From the NCBI GenBank assembly GCA_041687255.1, contig JAWLCL010000006.1, forward strand, positions 186,001 to 250,000: DNA of 64,000 nt. The letters run 5' to 3'. Of the stretch, positions 1-8,743 are shown in pieces. Each line of letters starts with the position of its first letter. Within the stretch, counting starts at the first letter, position 1. The notes below the pieces were generated by a model. The model saw only the letters and a list, made by a program, of their open reading frames with translations. It searched no databases and had not been told where the DNA came from. The stretch comes from Mariniphaga sp041687255 (GTDB taxonomy: Bacteria; Bacteroidota; Bacteroidia; Bacteroidales; Prolixibacteraceae). The position numbers and the translations under genes were made by a program.

Positions 1-1
1 G

Positions 2-217
2 GATTTGGAGCGTGGCGGCACCTATCTGAAAGGAGAGGGAATGTTTACCGGAGAAGAGAAACAAATAATTTATACTGTGGTAAGCCGCCGTGAGGTGGCT
101 GTTCTGCAGGAATACATAAGTAATGTAGACCCCGATGCTTTTATAACTGTGATGGATGCCCGGGAAATTTTAGGAGAAGGATTTCAGAATCTCCGCAAAA
201 AGGTGGAAGCCGGATAG
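2..217 (+). CDS. YitT/DUF2179 family membrane protein, C-terminal fragment (5' truncated by window edge)
   Basis: The reading frame is open to the left edge of the window, so only the last 71 residues are present. They fit the cytoplasmic DUF2179 domain that ends YitT-family membrane proteins: a RGGTYL.GEGMFTG segment, then IIYTVVSRREV and a DPDAFITVMDA stretch. The transmembrane half must lie upstream. The family's function is poorly known; the domain is thought to bind a small ligand. The TTG at 5 is internal and not a start. Confidence 0.8.
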   Translation, partial: DLERGGTYLKGEGMFTGEEKQIIYTVVSRREVAVLQEYISNVDPDAFITVMDAREILGEGFQNLRKKVEAG

Positions 218-367
218 AATAACAGCTTCAGGGTCATCTGCTCGATTTTCGCCATTCACATGCCGAATTCGTTAACTTGCCTATAGAATATGTTATTTTT
301 TCCTAAATGAAAATCATGAAGATTCATTTTTTATAATTTTGACTTGTTCTGAAAGCAAAAACAAACC

Positions 368-2662
368 ATGGGCAGATTTCTTTTAATTTTTCTCCTTGCA
401 TTCCTTTATTTCAAGCCGAATAGCTATGGCCAGTCGGTTGGACTGGTATTAAGTGGCGGCGGAGCCAAAGGCATTGCGCATATAGAAGTTATCCGCACCC
501 TGGAGGAAAACAACATTCCCATCGATTACATTGCCGGCACTTCAATTGGAGCCATCGTCGGGGGACTTTATGCTGCAGGATATTCACCCGATGAAATGGA
601 AGAATTATTCCGCTCCGACGATTTCTATTTCTGGTCGACCGGCCGCATTCAAAAGGAATACCGTTATCATTTCACCCGCCCTGAAGCCGACCCTTCATGG
701 CTCGAGCTTCGGCTGGCACGAAAGGATGACCGGCTGACTGTACTTCCTCCCACCAATATCATTCCCGAAGTGCAAATGGATTTTGCCTTTATGGAACTGC
801 TATCCTCAACAAACACTGCCTGCAACCATCATTTCGACAGTCTCATGGTGCCATTCTTTTGTGTTGCCACCGATGTACATTCAAATGAAGCGGTTGTTTT
901 ACGTAAAGGCGATTTAAGTGAAGCTATCCGTGCTTCCATGACATTTCCCATCTATTACAAAGCCATACAAATCGACGGCAAGCTGTTGTTCGACGGAGGC
1001 ATTGTAAACAATTTTCCGCAGGATTTAATGGAAGAAATATATAATCCCGATATTATTATTGGCCATAAAGTAGCCAATGCCACCAAAGAACCGGGAACCG
1101 ATAACCTGTTGGAGCAGATTACAAATATGGTAATGCGGCCTACCAATTATGAAATACCACCAGAAAGAGGCATCCTGCTTGAAACAAAATTTGACAATGT
1201 CAGCCTGCTCGATTTTCAGAAATACGATTTTATAGCAGCAGAAGGGCGTAAAACAGCGGAAAGTTTTATCGACAGTATAAAAACACGAATTCAAAAAAGG
1301 GTTAATGAAGATGAGGTGAACCGGAAACGAAAGGCGTTCAATGCGACAAAGCCCGAATTATATTTTCAGAACGTACAGGTTGAAGGCATTGAAGACCCTA
1401 TGCAACGAAGATTCATCATCCAATCGATAAAGCACAGTTATAACATTGTGTCGCTGGAGGAATTAAAAAAAGAATATTTTAAACTTATTGCAAACGAACA
1501 CCTGAAATCAATAAGGCCGCAGGCATACTACAATCCGGAAACCGGCTTTTACGATCTCCATCTGAAGGTGGAACCCGAAAAGAAAATGCGAATCAACATT
1601 GGAGGTAATATTTCAACAAAACCCATAAACCAGGGTTTTGTAAATTTCGATTACCGGACTTATCACAACAGGGCATACACCCTCAGCTCGAACATCTATT
1701 TCGGGCGTTTTTACAGTTCATTCAAGCTTGGAGGACGAATCGATTTTCCCACTTCCCTGCCCTTTTACCTGGCCGCATACTCTACGCTGAACCGATGGGA
1801 TTTCTTTGCATCCAGTACGGAGTTGTTTTTTGAGGATGTCAGGCCCCCATACATTATTCAGGGAGAATACAACCTGCGAGTGGAATCGGGCATTCCGCTG
1901 GGATTGCATTCAAAACTGTTTGCCGGCGGATCGTTTTCCAATGCCAACGATGAGTATTATCAGACCGATATTTTTAAAAAAGAGGATCAGCCCGATCAAA
2001 CAACTTTTAGCGCATTTTCAGGCCAACTGGGTTTTGAACGCAATTCACTCAACTATAAACAGTATGCCACCGAAGGCGCATTCAGTTCTATTACTGCAAA
2101 ATACATTACCGGCAGGGAAACAAACAAACCAGGAACAACTTCAGCGGCTACAGTACGGACTGCAAGGCATCACGGTTATTATTTACTGCAGGCAAAATTG
2201 CTCAGGCACATCAACTTCGGCAAAAAGTTCACGTTGGGAACCCAATTCGAAGGAGTATTCAGCAACAAGGAACCTTTTAAAAACTACCGGTCTACAATGC
2301 TTACAGCTCCGGGCTACACACCTACCCCTCACAGCCATTCATTGTTTATTGAAAATTTTCATTCAAACAACTATGTGGCCGGAGGGTTAAAAACTATTTT
2401 TCATTTGAAGCCTGCACTTCACCTGCGGATAGAGGGACATGCTTTTTTACCTTTTAAGGAAGAACTTCCTACTCCTGAATTTACAACCTATAAAAGCGAC
2501 AAATACTTTTCGAATTATTACCTCCAGGGAATGGCATCATTGGTATACCATACCGGTGTAGGCCCTGCAAGCATATCGCTCAATTACTACGATAAGCCCA
2601 ATACAAATTTATACATGACCCTGAATTTTGGATACATCCTTTTCAATAAAAGGGGGTATTAA
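368..2662 (+). CDS. Patatin-like phospholipase with C-terminal outer-membrane barrel
   Basis: A 764-residue protein with an N-terminal signal peptide (hydrophobic residues 4-18, cleavage likely after SYGQ). The patatin domain (about 25-320) has the oxyanion motif SGGGAKG, the nucleophile elbow GTSIGA and the catalytic DGGIVNNFP, so the Ser-Asp dyad is intact and lipid acyl-ester hydrolysis is expected. Residues about 330-410 look like a POTRA-type linker, and the rest (many alternating aromatic strands ending in YILFNKRGY) resembles an Omp85-type beta barrel. This matches PlpD-like (type Vd) autotransporter architecture, common in Bacteroidota as 'patatin-like phospholipase family protein'. 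It would therefore sit in the outer membrane. A weak TAATTTTG box lies at 334-341. Confidence 0.9.
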   Translation: MGRFLLIFLLAFLYFKPNSYGQSVGLVLSGGGAKGIAHIEVIRTLEENNIPIDYIAGTSIGAIVGGLYAAGYSPDEMEELFRSDDFYFWSTGRIQKEYRYHFTRPEADPSWLELRLARKDDRLTVLPPTNIIPEVQMDFAFMELLSSTNTACNHHFDSLMVPFFCVATDVHSNEAVVLRKGDLSEAIRASMTFPIYYKAIQIDGKLLFDGGIVNNFPQDLMEEIYNPDIIIGHKVANATKEPGTDNLLEQITNMVMRPTNYEIPPERGILLETKFDNVSLLDFQKYDFIAAEGRKTAESFIDSIKTRIQKRVNEDEVNRKRKAFNATKPELYFQNVQVEGIEDPMQRRFIIQSIKHSYNIVSLEELKKEYFKLIANEHLKSIRPQAYYNPETGFYDLHLKVEPEKKMRINIGGNISTKPINQGFVNFDYRTYHNRAYTLSSNIYFGRFYSSFKLGGRIDFPTSLPFYLAAYSTLNRWDFFASSTELFFEDVRPPYIIQGEYNLRVESGIPLGLHSKLFAGGSFSNANDEYYQTDIFKKEDQPDQTTFSAFSGQLGFERNSLNYKQYATEGAFSSITAKYITGRETNKPGTTSAATVRTARHHGYYLLQAKLLRHINFGKKFTLGTQFEGVFSNKEPFKNYRSTMLTAPGYTPTPHSHSLFIENFHSNNYVAGGLKTIFHLKPALHLRIEGHAFLPFKEELPTPEFTTYKSDKYFSNYYLQGMASLVYHTGVGPASISLNYYDKPNTNLYMTLNFGYILFNKRGY

Positions 2663-2703
2663 AGGTGCAGTAAAGGGCAGGGTTAGTTTTCAGGAAATTG
2701 AAA

Positions 2704-2761
2704 CACCGGGCTGAAGCACCGGTGCAAAAAGGATCTTTTACACCGTGGCTTTGGCCCGGTG
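2704..2761. repeat. Imperfect inverted repeat (REP-like) between convergent genes
   Basis: Two 21-nt arms (2704-2724 and 2741-2761) pair at 17 of 21 positions around a 16-nt spacer. Each arm starts with CACCG and ends with CGGTG, and each arm is itself partly palindromic. It lies between the convergent phospholipase and kinase genes. It could act as a bidirectional terminator or be a REPIN-type repeat. Confidence 0.6.
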
Positions 2762-2863
2762 ACTAAGATAAGGTACTCCTCTCTCCCGGCAAAAAATTCC
2801 AGGCAAAAAACTTCGCCACGGGTATATGACTATCATTCAGGAAGGAGTGATATCATCATGTGT

Positions 2864-4477
2864 CTACTGTTCCTTAACAACCAACGGAATGGTAAACATG
2901 AACCGGCTTCCCTCCCCCGGCGAACTTTCCACCCGTATTTCCCCGCCATGCTTTTCTATAAATTCCTTGCATAAAATCAAACCCAATCCTGAACCTTTTT
3001 CTCCTGAAGTACCCCTGGTACTTTCCTGATAATCAACCATGAACAAGGACTGTTTCTTTTTTTCATCAATACCAATTCCCTCATCGGAAATCTCAATTTC
3101 TACAAAATTCCTTTTCTTACGGGCATAAACATCCACCTTACGGCCCGGATGAGAAAATTTGATGGCATTGGCCAGCAGGTTTTGCAACACCGACTGAAGC
3201 ATATTCACATCGGCCATAACAACAAAATCATGTTCCAGGAACTGGTTTAACTGAATGTTTTTGATTTCTGCCGATGACTTCATCATTTCAATCACTTCCT
3301 TAATGATCAATTTTAGAGACTGGGGATGGGGTTGGAAAGCCATGTGACCTGTATGGGCTGTCACCCAATTGAGCATATTGGTCAATACATCAAGCATTGG
3401 TTTTGCCGACAGGTTAATGAATTCAAGTATTTTAAGCACCCTCTCTCTGTCGTATTTGTCGAAATTATTGAGCAATAAATCGGTAAACCCGATAATGCTG
3501 TTAAACGGAGTTCTTAAATCATGAGCAATTATTGAATAGATTTTATCTTTGGTAGCGAGAAGTTCTTTCAAGCTGGTCTCTGCCTCTTTTTGCTCGGTAA
3601 TATCACGGAGAACCGAACCAAACAGCTGATTGCCATTATCAAGATCGATATGAAAATTTTTTGACTGAAGGGTTCTTACTCCTTTGCCAACAACTAAAAT
3701 TTCATTCTCAATCAGAGCATTAAAAACTTTTGGATTTGATTTGTTGACCACCTCATCAAATCGTTCCCTGATAAAAGCTTTGTCTTTATACTTACCATGT
3801 ATAATTTCGTATTGAATTTCATAAAATAATTTTCCTACAGCATCCTGTTTTTTTATTCCTGTTATTTGTTCGGCACCCGAATTCCAGATAACAATTGTGC
3901 CATTTTTTTCGAATACAACCAAACCATCGGTAATTTGATTAATTATCTTCTTTAGCTTTAACTCACTGTCATTTAAAGCTTTTTCCAAATTTTTTTGTTT
4001 AGTAATATCACGGCAAACATGAATATAGGCCTGTTCATTGTTCCAGATAATTTTCTGAGCAATGACATCAAGTATAAAAGTATCTCCGGCTCTGTTTCTG
4101 TGAATCGCTTCAAATCTGGTGCTTCCGGTTCGTAACAGTTCTTCCACATTTTTCATGATAGCATCTTTATTGTGCGATGCATCAACTTCTAATATTGAGG
4201 TATTTATAAATTCATTAGATGGGATCATGTATTTTTTACATGCAGCTGCATTTGCCGAAAGAATTGTTCCATCTTCGGAAAGAATGAAAATGTAATCACT
4301 GGCATTCTCAAACAACTTCTTATAATTCATTAATTCGATGACACTTGCTGTTTGTTTCTCCTTAAGAAGATTTTCAAGTTCTTCGAAGGCCTGTAACATT
4401 TTTTCATCAGGGAAATGATTTTGAACCGAAGATTCAAAATAATATTTAAGTTCCTGGAATTTTTGTAAAACATCCAT
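2864..4477 (-). CDS. Cytoplasmic PAS-domain sensor histidine kinase
   Basis: A 537-residue kinase with no membrane segment. Two PAS domains (about 50-165 and 170-300) are each followed by a PAC-like stretch (RDITKQK, RDITEQK). HisKA has phospho-acceptor His319 in SIIAHDLRTPFNSIIGF. The HATPase domain shows an N box (LLANAIKFSH), G1 (DEGIGID) and G2 (GSGLGL). It presumably senses an intracellular ligand or redox state and phosphorylates an unlinked regulator, as none is adjacent. It is convergent with the phospholipase gene. Confidence 0.92.
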   Translation of the reverse strand: MDVLQKFQELKYYFESSVQNHFPDEKMLQAFEELENLLKEKQTASVIELMNYKKLFENASDYIFILSEDGTILSANAAACKKYMIPSNEFINTSILEVDASHNKDAIMKNVEELLRTGSTRFEAIHRNRAGDTFILDVIAQKIIWNNEQAYIHVCRDITKQKNLEKALNDSELKLKKIINQITDGLVVFEKNGTIVIWNSGAEQITGIKKQDAVGKLFYEIQYEIIHGKYKDKAFIRERFDEVVNKSNPKVFNALIENEILVVGKGVRTLQSKNFHIDLDNGNQLFGSVLRDITEQKEAETSLKELLATKDKIYSIIAHDLRTPFNSIIGFTDLLLNNFDKYDRERVLKILEFINLSAKPMLDVLTNMLNWVTAHTGHMAFQPHPQSLKLIIKEVIEMMKSSAEIKNIQLNQFLEHDFVVMADVNMLQSVLQNLLANAIKFSHPGRKVDVYARKKRNFVEIEISDEGIGIDEKKKQSLFMVDYQESTRGTSGEKGSGLGLILCKEFIEKHGGEIRVESSPGEGSRFMFTIPLVVKEQ

Positions 4478-4546
4478 GGTCGTTCTGTTTGGTTTGTATT
4501 GGTAGTTTTATATAAGGTGGCACATGAATTCTACATATGCAACCTG

Positions 4547-4912
4547 TTAAAAAGTCAATACTTTTGCGCCATCCTTCAGATAACCTGATAATGTTTCACC
4601 CATAGCTTTTACTTCAAACCCCATATCTTTAAGTTCATCAGCTACTCCATACTCATTGGCACACGTTATACAGGCTTGTATAAGCACCCCATCATTCTGC
4701 ATGGCCCGGAGCTTTTGCTGTACCTTCAGGTTTTCGGCGACCAGTTTTGCCGAAGGTCCCCAAATAATCAATACAGCTTTATCAAAAAAGTTCTTGGAAA
4801 CGACAGCATGAGTGTACATAAAAACCATACGTTCGGCAACATAAATATCGCCACTTGTCCATACGACAACTAATGTACCCGCTTCTTGATCAGGTTTTTC
4901 AGAGTTCTTCAT
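4547..4912 (-). CDS. DsrE-like sulfur-relay family protein
   Basis: A 121-residue protein with the DsrE/DsrF fold pattern: TLVVVWTSGDIYVAERMVF at the start, then FFDKAVLIIWGPSAKL and the conserved Cys region QACITCANEYGV with Cys two residues apart. Members bind sulfur or act as persulfide carriers (DsrE, TusD) or in cytoplasmic peroxiredoxin-like relays. It lies 69 bp from the kinase gene and might be co-transcribed with it. The presence of TauE/SafE and rhodanese genes nearby makes a sulfur role plausible, but the exact partner is unknown. Confidence 0.75.
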   Translation of the reverse strand: MKNSEKPDQEAGTLVVVWTSGDIYVAERMVFMYTHAVVSKNFFDKAVLIIWGPSAKLVAENLKVQQKLRAMQNDGVLIQACITCANEYGVADELKDMGFEVKAMGETLSGYLKDGAKVLTF

Positions 4913-5054
4913 AGGTTTCAGAATTAATGATAATCAAGTTACAAAAAAAAAATGATTCTAAAATGATACTTTACAACATAATTATTTTTTGACTTATAGG
5001 GGTTTCATCACGATATGCTTGTAAAGTTCCACAATAATATCGACGAGAAAATAA

Positions 5055-5085
5055 TTGACCAATTGTAGTAAGCTTCGTATATTTG
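5055..5085 (+). promoter_or_regulatory. Bacteroidota-type promoter of the macrodomain gene
   Basis: TTG (5055-5057), 20 nt, then TATATTTG (5078-5085) fit the -33/-7 pattern (TTTG and TAnnTTTG) known for this phylum. The predicted start is near 5092, about 24 nt before the ATG. Confidence 0.55.
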
Positions 5086-5115
5086 AATCAGTAGAAACGA
5101 ATACCTGGAAAAGCA

Positions 5116-5649
5116 ATGAAAAAAAAGGCAGGAGAAGTACAGTTGGAGGCTATTCAGGGTGATATAGCCAATCAGCCGGACATTACGGCAGTTGTAAACG
5201 CTGCAAATGCACAGCTCATGCCGGGAGGCGGTGTAGCCGGGGCAATTCACCGGGCAGCAGGGCCTGCACTTGCAGAAGATTGCCGGCGGCTGGCTCCAAT
5301 CAGGCCGGGAGAAGCCGTATTGACTAAAGCCTTTAATCTTCCAAACCAATATGTGATTCATGCTCTGGGGCCAGTTTACGGCAAGGATAAACCTGAAAAC
5401 ATTTTACTTGCCGATTGCTATCGCAACACGCTGATAATTGCCGAGGAGCAGAAAATCGATTCTGTCGCCTTCCCTGCCATCTCTACGGGTGCCTTCGGCT
5501 TTCCGTTCGAAGCAGCAACCGACATTGCCCTTCAGACCATACTTGAAATGGTGCCGGATCTAAATTACATAAAACACATACGGTTTGTCCTTTTTGGTGA
5601 TATCGATTTTGAAGTGTATGTTGACCGGCTCAGGGATATTAAAGAGTAG
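5116..5649 (+). CDS. Macrodomain protein, O-acetyl-ADP-ribose deacetylase-like
   Basis: A 177-residue protein that is essentially one macrodomain. Diagnostic motifs are IQGDIANQ (adenine-contacting Asp), VVNAANAQLMPGGGVAGAIHRAAG (catalytic/ribose loop) and AFPAISTGAFGFP (diphosphate loop). These fit the MacroD/YmdB class that hydrolyses O-acetyl-ADP-ribose or removes mono-ADP-ribose. It has its own promoter and is convergent with DoxX. No ADP-ribosyltransferase partner is adjacent, so this is probably housekeeping rather than a toxin-antitoxin pair. Confidence 0.9.
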   Translation: MKKKAGEVQLEAIQGDIANQPDITAVVNAANAQLMPGGGVAGAIHRAAGPALAEDCRRLAPIRPGEAVLTKAFNLPNQYVIHALGPVYGKDKPENILLADCYRNTLIIAEEQKIDSVAFPAISTGAFGFPFEAATDIALQTILEMVPDLNYIKHIRFVLFGDIDFEVYVDRLRDIKE

Positions 5650-5666
5650 ACTTTGACCCAAAGGTT

Positions 5667-6104
5667 CTATACCTTTTTCCTGTAAAACAGGTTGTCCATC
5701 GAATACTTGCCCGGTCCGTAAATCAGCAAAAACAGCAGCAATAATGTCATTGCAAAGTCGGTGCGTGCAGCATGTGCCATAAACCAGAATCCTTTATCGT
5801 TTAAGATGGGAATTTTTGTAGTGATAATAGCTGTAATCATTATAACGAGCAAAGGTACTACTGAGAGGCGGGTTAACAGGCCCAGCAATATCAATGTACC
5901 ACAAACCACTTCAAATATTGCTACAAACCAGGCAAGAAACTCAGCATATGTAAAACCTATTAATTCAAATCTCCCTACCCCGGTAATCTCAGGATATAAA
6001 AATTTTTGAATTCCTTCGGAAAGGAAAACCAAACCAACAATCAGCCGGATTAAAATAAAGGTGCGTGTTTTTTCAGAACGGAAAATTTTACGAATTGTAT
6101 TCAT
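5667..6104 (-). CDS. DoxX family membrane protein
   Basis: About 145 residues with four hydrophobic helices: FILIRLIVGLVFL, LAWFVAIFEVVCGTLILLG, VPLLVIMITAIIT and FAMTLLLLFLLIYG. The motif SEGIQKF after helix 1 and the FE..CG in helix 2 are DoxX-like. I choose the ATG at 6104 (MNTIRKIF) because the upstream 21 residues, open to 6167, look non-coding. DoxX proteins are linked to thiol and redox stress in other bacteria; the role here is not shown. Confidence 0.85.
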   Translation of the reverse strand: MNTIRKIFRSEKTRTFILIRLIVGLVFLSEGIQKFLYPEITGVGRFELIGFTYAEFLAWFVAIFEVVCGTLILLGLLTRLSVVPLLVIMITAIITTKIPILNDKGFWFMAHAARTDFAMTLLLLFLLIYGPGKYSMDNLFYRKKV

Positions 6105-6218
6105 CAGGTACAAAATTTCTGCACAGCAAGTGCCACATACTATAAAGCTCTGGTTCTGAAAGAACAACGAAACCCATCATATGTTCACAGCTGAATCCTG
6201 ATGTTCCCATCTGCCGGT

Positions 6219-7013
6219 TCATACCAATCCAACACCCAGCGCAAGTGAAATCAACACCAGCATAACAGCCACCATTACCTGGATGAACCGAAGAGTTATT
6301 TTGTGCAACAGCAGCCTTCCGATAACAGCCCCGGCAATGGCCGATAAAGTTGCAGAAATAAGAAGAGTTGTGTTTTCAGCTAAACCCGATGAAGAATACC
6401 GGGAAGCATATACCGATAACCGGGTAAAATCAACAAGCGAGGCTATAATAACACCGGTAGCTATATAGGCTTCTTTCGACAAACCGCTTTTAATTAGAAA
6501 AGCGCTTCGCAATGCCCCCTGTATGCCCGCTAAACCACCAAAAAAGCCACTTAAAGCGCCTCCCAGCATCAGTTTGCTTTTACCAAACTGTATGCGCTGA
6601 GCCTGCGGCAATACTTCAAATAACGAAAAAAACATCAGCAGCACAGCAATAATCAGTTTAAGCGGGGTAATCTCAAACTCCCTTCCCCATAATTCATAAC
6701 TGTAAAGCATGGGCAAGCCCGATAATTTTAGAAGCAACCATGCCCCGGCAAATGATGCCAGGATGGCCGGTATACCAAAACGTAAAAGTACCGACTTGTC
6801 TGCCTTCCTGCCTACAAGCGCCATCTTAAACAGATTATTGCTGAAATGCACCACGCCTGTCAGGGCTATGGCAATATCAACAGGAAAAAACAGGGCAAAT
6901 ACAGGCATTAATATGGTGCCCAGTCCAAATCCTGAGAAGAAAGTCAATACGGCTGTTAAAAATGCAGCAATGCTTATTACGATAAGTTCCGGCATATTCA
7001 AAACTCTAAACAC
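6219..7013 (-). CDS. TauE/SafE family sulfite or sulfonate exporter-like permease
   Basis: A 264-residue polytopic protein with about 8 hydrophobic segments and the TauE/SafE hallmarks: an FFSGFGLGTILMPV loop near the N terminus and a GFFGGLAGIQGALRSAFLI loop at the centre. The family exports sulfite, sulfoacetate, thiosulfate or related anions. MPELIVIS at 6995 is an alternative start. It is followed by DoxX in the same direction, with a 114-bp gap. Confidence 0.85.
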   Translation of the reverse strand: MFRVLNMPELIVISIAAFLTAVLTFFSGFGLGTILMPVFALFFPVDIAIALTGVVHFSNNLFKMALVGRKADKSVLLRFGIPAILASFAGAWLLLKLSGLPMLYSYELWGREFEITPLKLIIAVLLMFFSLFEVLPQAQRIQFGKSKLMLGGALSGFFGGLAGIQGALRSAFLIKSGLSKEAYIATGVIIASLVDFTRLSVYASRYSSSGLAENTTLLISATLSAIAGAVIGRLLLHKITLRFIQVMVAVMLVLISLALGVGLV

Positions 7014-7552
7014 ATGACAGTATAAAACTATGTCGATCTATGCAAAAATAACAGAATCAATTATTAACCTGATAAGTCCTGCAGTAAAAAAAAGAACCTG
7101 AAAAAAACAATTTTACATCTGTGCATTTCCGACAAATATTCCTTCTTCAGGCTATCCGCCAAGATTTTTAAAATTGGACAATATATTTCAGTAGCGATAA
7201 TTCACTAACCAAGACCTTTTCTCCGGGAATTATTTTTAATCCTTGCATTTTCAACCTGGTTGCTTCTTAATATCATCTTCGGACCAACTACGGATCAAAC
7301 TCGGATTAAACTCGCAATTTTCCGAATTTGGTCTGAGTATGGTACGAAGTCAAACAGAAGTTAAAGATGCTCCGGTTCGATTTTGTAAATGAAAATAACC
7401 GTATTTTGAATATCCTTCAGCAGAATATAAAAAGTAACCAGAAAATCTACTTCAACGATACAGTTTAAAGCAAGGATTATTTTATCAAGGAAGGGCTAAA
7501 ACTTTTCGAACAATGAAAAACGATTTCAACAACAGGTAACAATTTTCGGTTC
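7014..7552. other. Gene-free interval of 540 bp
   Basis: No convincing coding frame or structured RNA was seen. It contains the 11-bp tandem repeat at 7280-7312. It may hold the promoter of the TauE/SafE gene and the 3' region of the ergothioneine operon. Confidence 0.6.
7280..7312. repeat. Three imperfect 11-bp tandem units
   Basis: Units 7280-7290, 7291-7301 and 7302-7312 read cggaccaacta, cggatcaaact and cggattaaact. The period is close to one helical turn, and a similar TCAAAC array occurs at 12902-12931. Confidence 0.7.
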
Positions 7553-8413
7553 TCATTGAGATACTTTAAAATGATCAATAAGTTGCTGAGCAGCAGATTC
7601 AAAAAAAGTTTTTACCATGTGAAACTGCGAATCGGCTTTTTTTTCGGCAACAATTTCGGAAAGCCTAAGCACGGCGCCGTTCCATGCGGGCATCATCCAG
7701 CGGCCATCAGCCAATTTCCCAGGGGTTGCATTCTCATCAATGGGCTCCTCCGACATGAAGCTCAGGTAATAATAGGGTTCATCCACGATGTCATCGGGAA
7801 TGGCCCAGCCCATACCCAGCGATTTCGTTTCCTTGCCCTCCTTGTTGTGTTCAATGGGAAAGGTAAAGCCGGTATCGAAATGATTGGGCCAGATGTAAAC
7901 TGGACAAGTGCCTGTATAACCAGTCCGGAGTTCATTTAACACAAAATTGGCATTGTGCCGGTGTTTTATATTTTCCTTTACCGCATCTTCAGGCCCAATA
8001 GTAAAAAACATTCCCTTTTCGAGCGAATGCATTGGCAGTTCATAAGGCTGATCGGTTTTAAGCATGGAAACATCGGCACCTGTTTTATTCAGTTCCTTTT
8101 TAAACTCGATCAAAGCCTCAGCAAAGGTTTTACCTTCAAGGGGAATTTGACTTAGAACCGTCATGTTGTCATTTCTAATCTGCAGCACCAGGGTTTCCAG
8201 CAGCAGGGCTATAAGCCAGCCGTCGGGATGCTGATGCCCCAGCAACATTTCCTCTCCGGGAACAAATTGCATGGTAATGTTGCTTTTGTCTTCATTTTCC
8301 GGGAGCAGGTATCTTCCGGTTAACGAAATGTATTGTGCTGCCAGGTGCTGAACCTGAAGTGTTCTGTGGATTTCATCAGTATATTTATGTGTCAATAGCT
8401 TCCAGTTTTCCAT
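7553..8413 (-). CDS. DUF5996-like protein of unknown function, last gene of the ergothioneine operon
   Basis: A 286-residue soluble protein. Two stretches recall DUF5996: an N-terminal W..T..IHRTLQV...I segment and a central VYIWPNHFDTGFTF (the family has WPHxFDLA). I am only moderately sure of that assignment. There is no signal peptide. It follows the DUF427 gene by 10 bp and so is very probably the fourth cistron of the eanB-eanA operon. That suggests, but does not show, a role in ergothioneine use, transport or repair. Confidence 0.6.
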   Translation of the reverse strand: MENWKLLTHKYTDEIHRTLQVQHLAAQYISLTGRYLLPENEDKSNITMQFVPGEEMLLGHQHPDGWLIALLLETLVLQIRNDNMTVLSQIPLEGKTFAEALIEFKKELNKTGADVSMLKTDQPYELPMHSLEKGMFFTIGPEDAVKENIKHRHNANFVLNELRTGYTGTCPVYIWPNHFDTGFTFPIEHNKEGKETKSLGMGWAIPDDIVDEPYYYLSFMSEEPIDENATPGKLADGRWMMPAWNGAVLRLSEIVAEKKADSQFHMVKTFFESAAQQLIDHFKVSQ

Positions 8414-8423
8414 ATTTGTACAC

Positions 8424-8708
8424 TTATTTATTTGTTACTTGCACTCCTTTCCAAAATGCCACATGGTCTTTAATTTTTGAAGCAGCTTTTGAAGGTTCCG
8501 GATAATACCAGGCAGCATCCTTATTGACTTCACCAACCACCTCCAGGTGGTAATAGGAAGCAATCCCTTTCCAGGCGCATTTGGTATGGGTACTGCTTTC
8601 TTTCAGGTATTCACGGCGTACCGATTCGGACGGAAAATAGTGGTTTCCTTCTACTTGTTTAGTTTCATTACTTTCTGCTATTGTTTTTCCGTTCCATATA
8701 GCCTTCAT
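8424..8708 (-). CDS. DUF427 family protein
   Basis: A 94-residue single-domain protein. It has the DUF427 pattern: short beta strands (MKAIWNGKTIAES), a YFP..SV motif, TKCAWKG.ASYYH and the ending AWYYPEP......KDHVAFWKGV. The function is unknown. The family recurs beside small methyltransferases and sulfur or redox genes. It lies 35 bp downstream of the histidine methyltransferase and 10 bp upstream of the DUF5996-like gene, so it is likely the third gene of the operon. Confidence 0.85.
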   Translation of the reverse strand: MKAIWNGKTIAESNETKQVEGNHYFPSESVRREYLKESSTHTKCAWKGIASYYHLEVVGEVNKDAAWYYPEPSKAASKIKDHVAFWKGVQVTNK

Positions 8709-8743
8709 AACTATTTTGTTTATCGTTTCCTATAAATTCATCC

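Noticed and set aside
1806..2390. 194-residue frame inside the phospholipase gene
   Set aside because: Shadow frame of a well-supported gene, with no domain features.
5116..5649. Macrodomain gene as the antitoxin of a DarT-type ADP-ribosylation system
   Set aside because: No ADP-ribosyltransferase gene is adjacent; neighbours are DoxX and DsrE-like genes.
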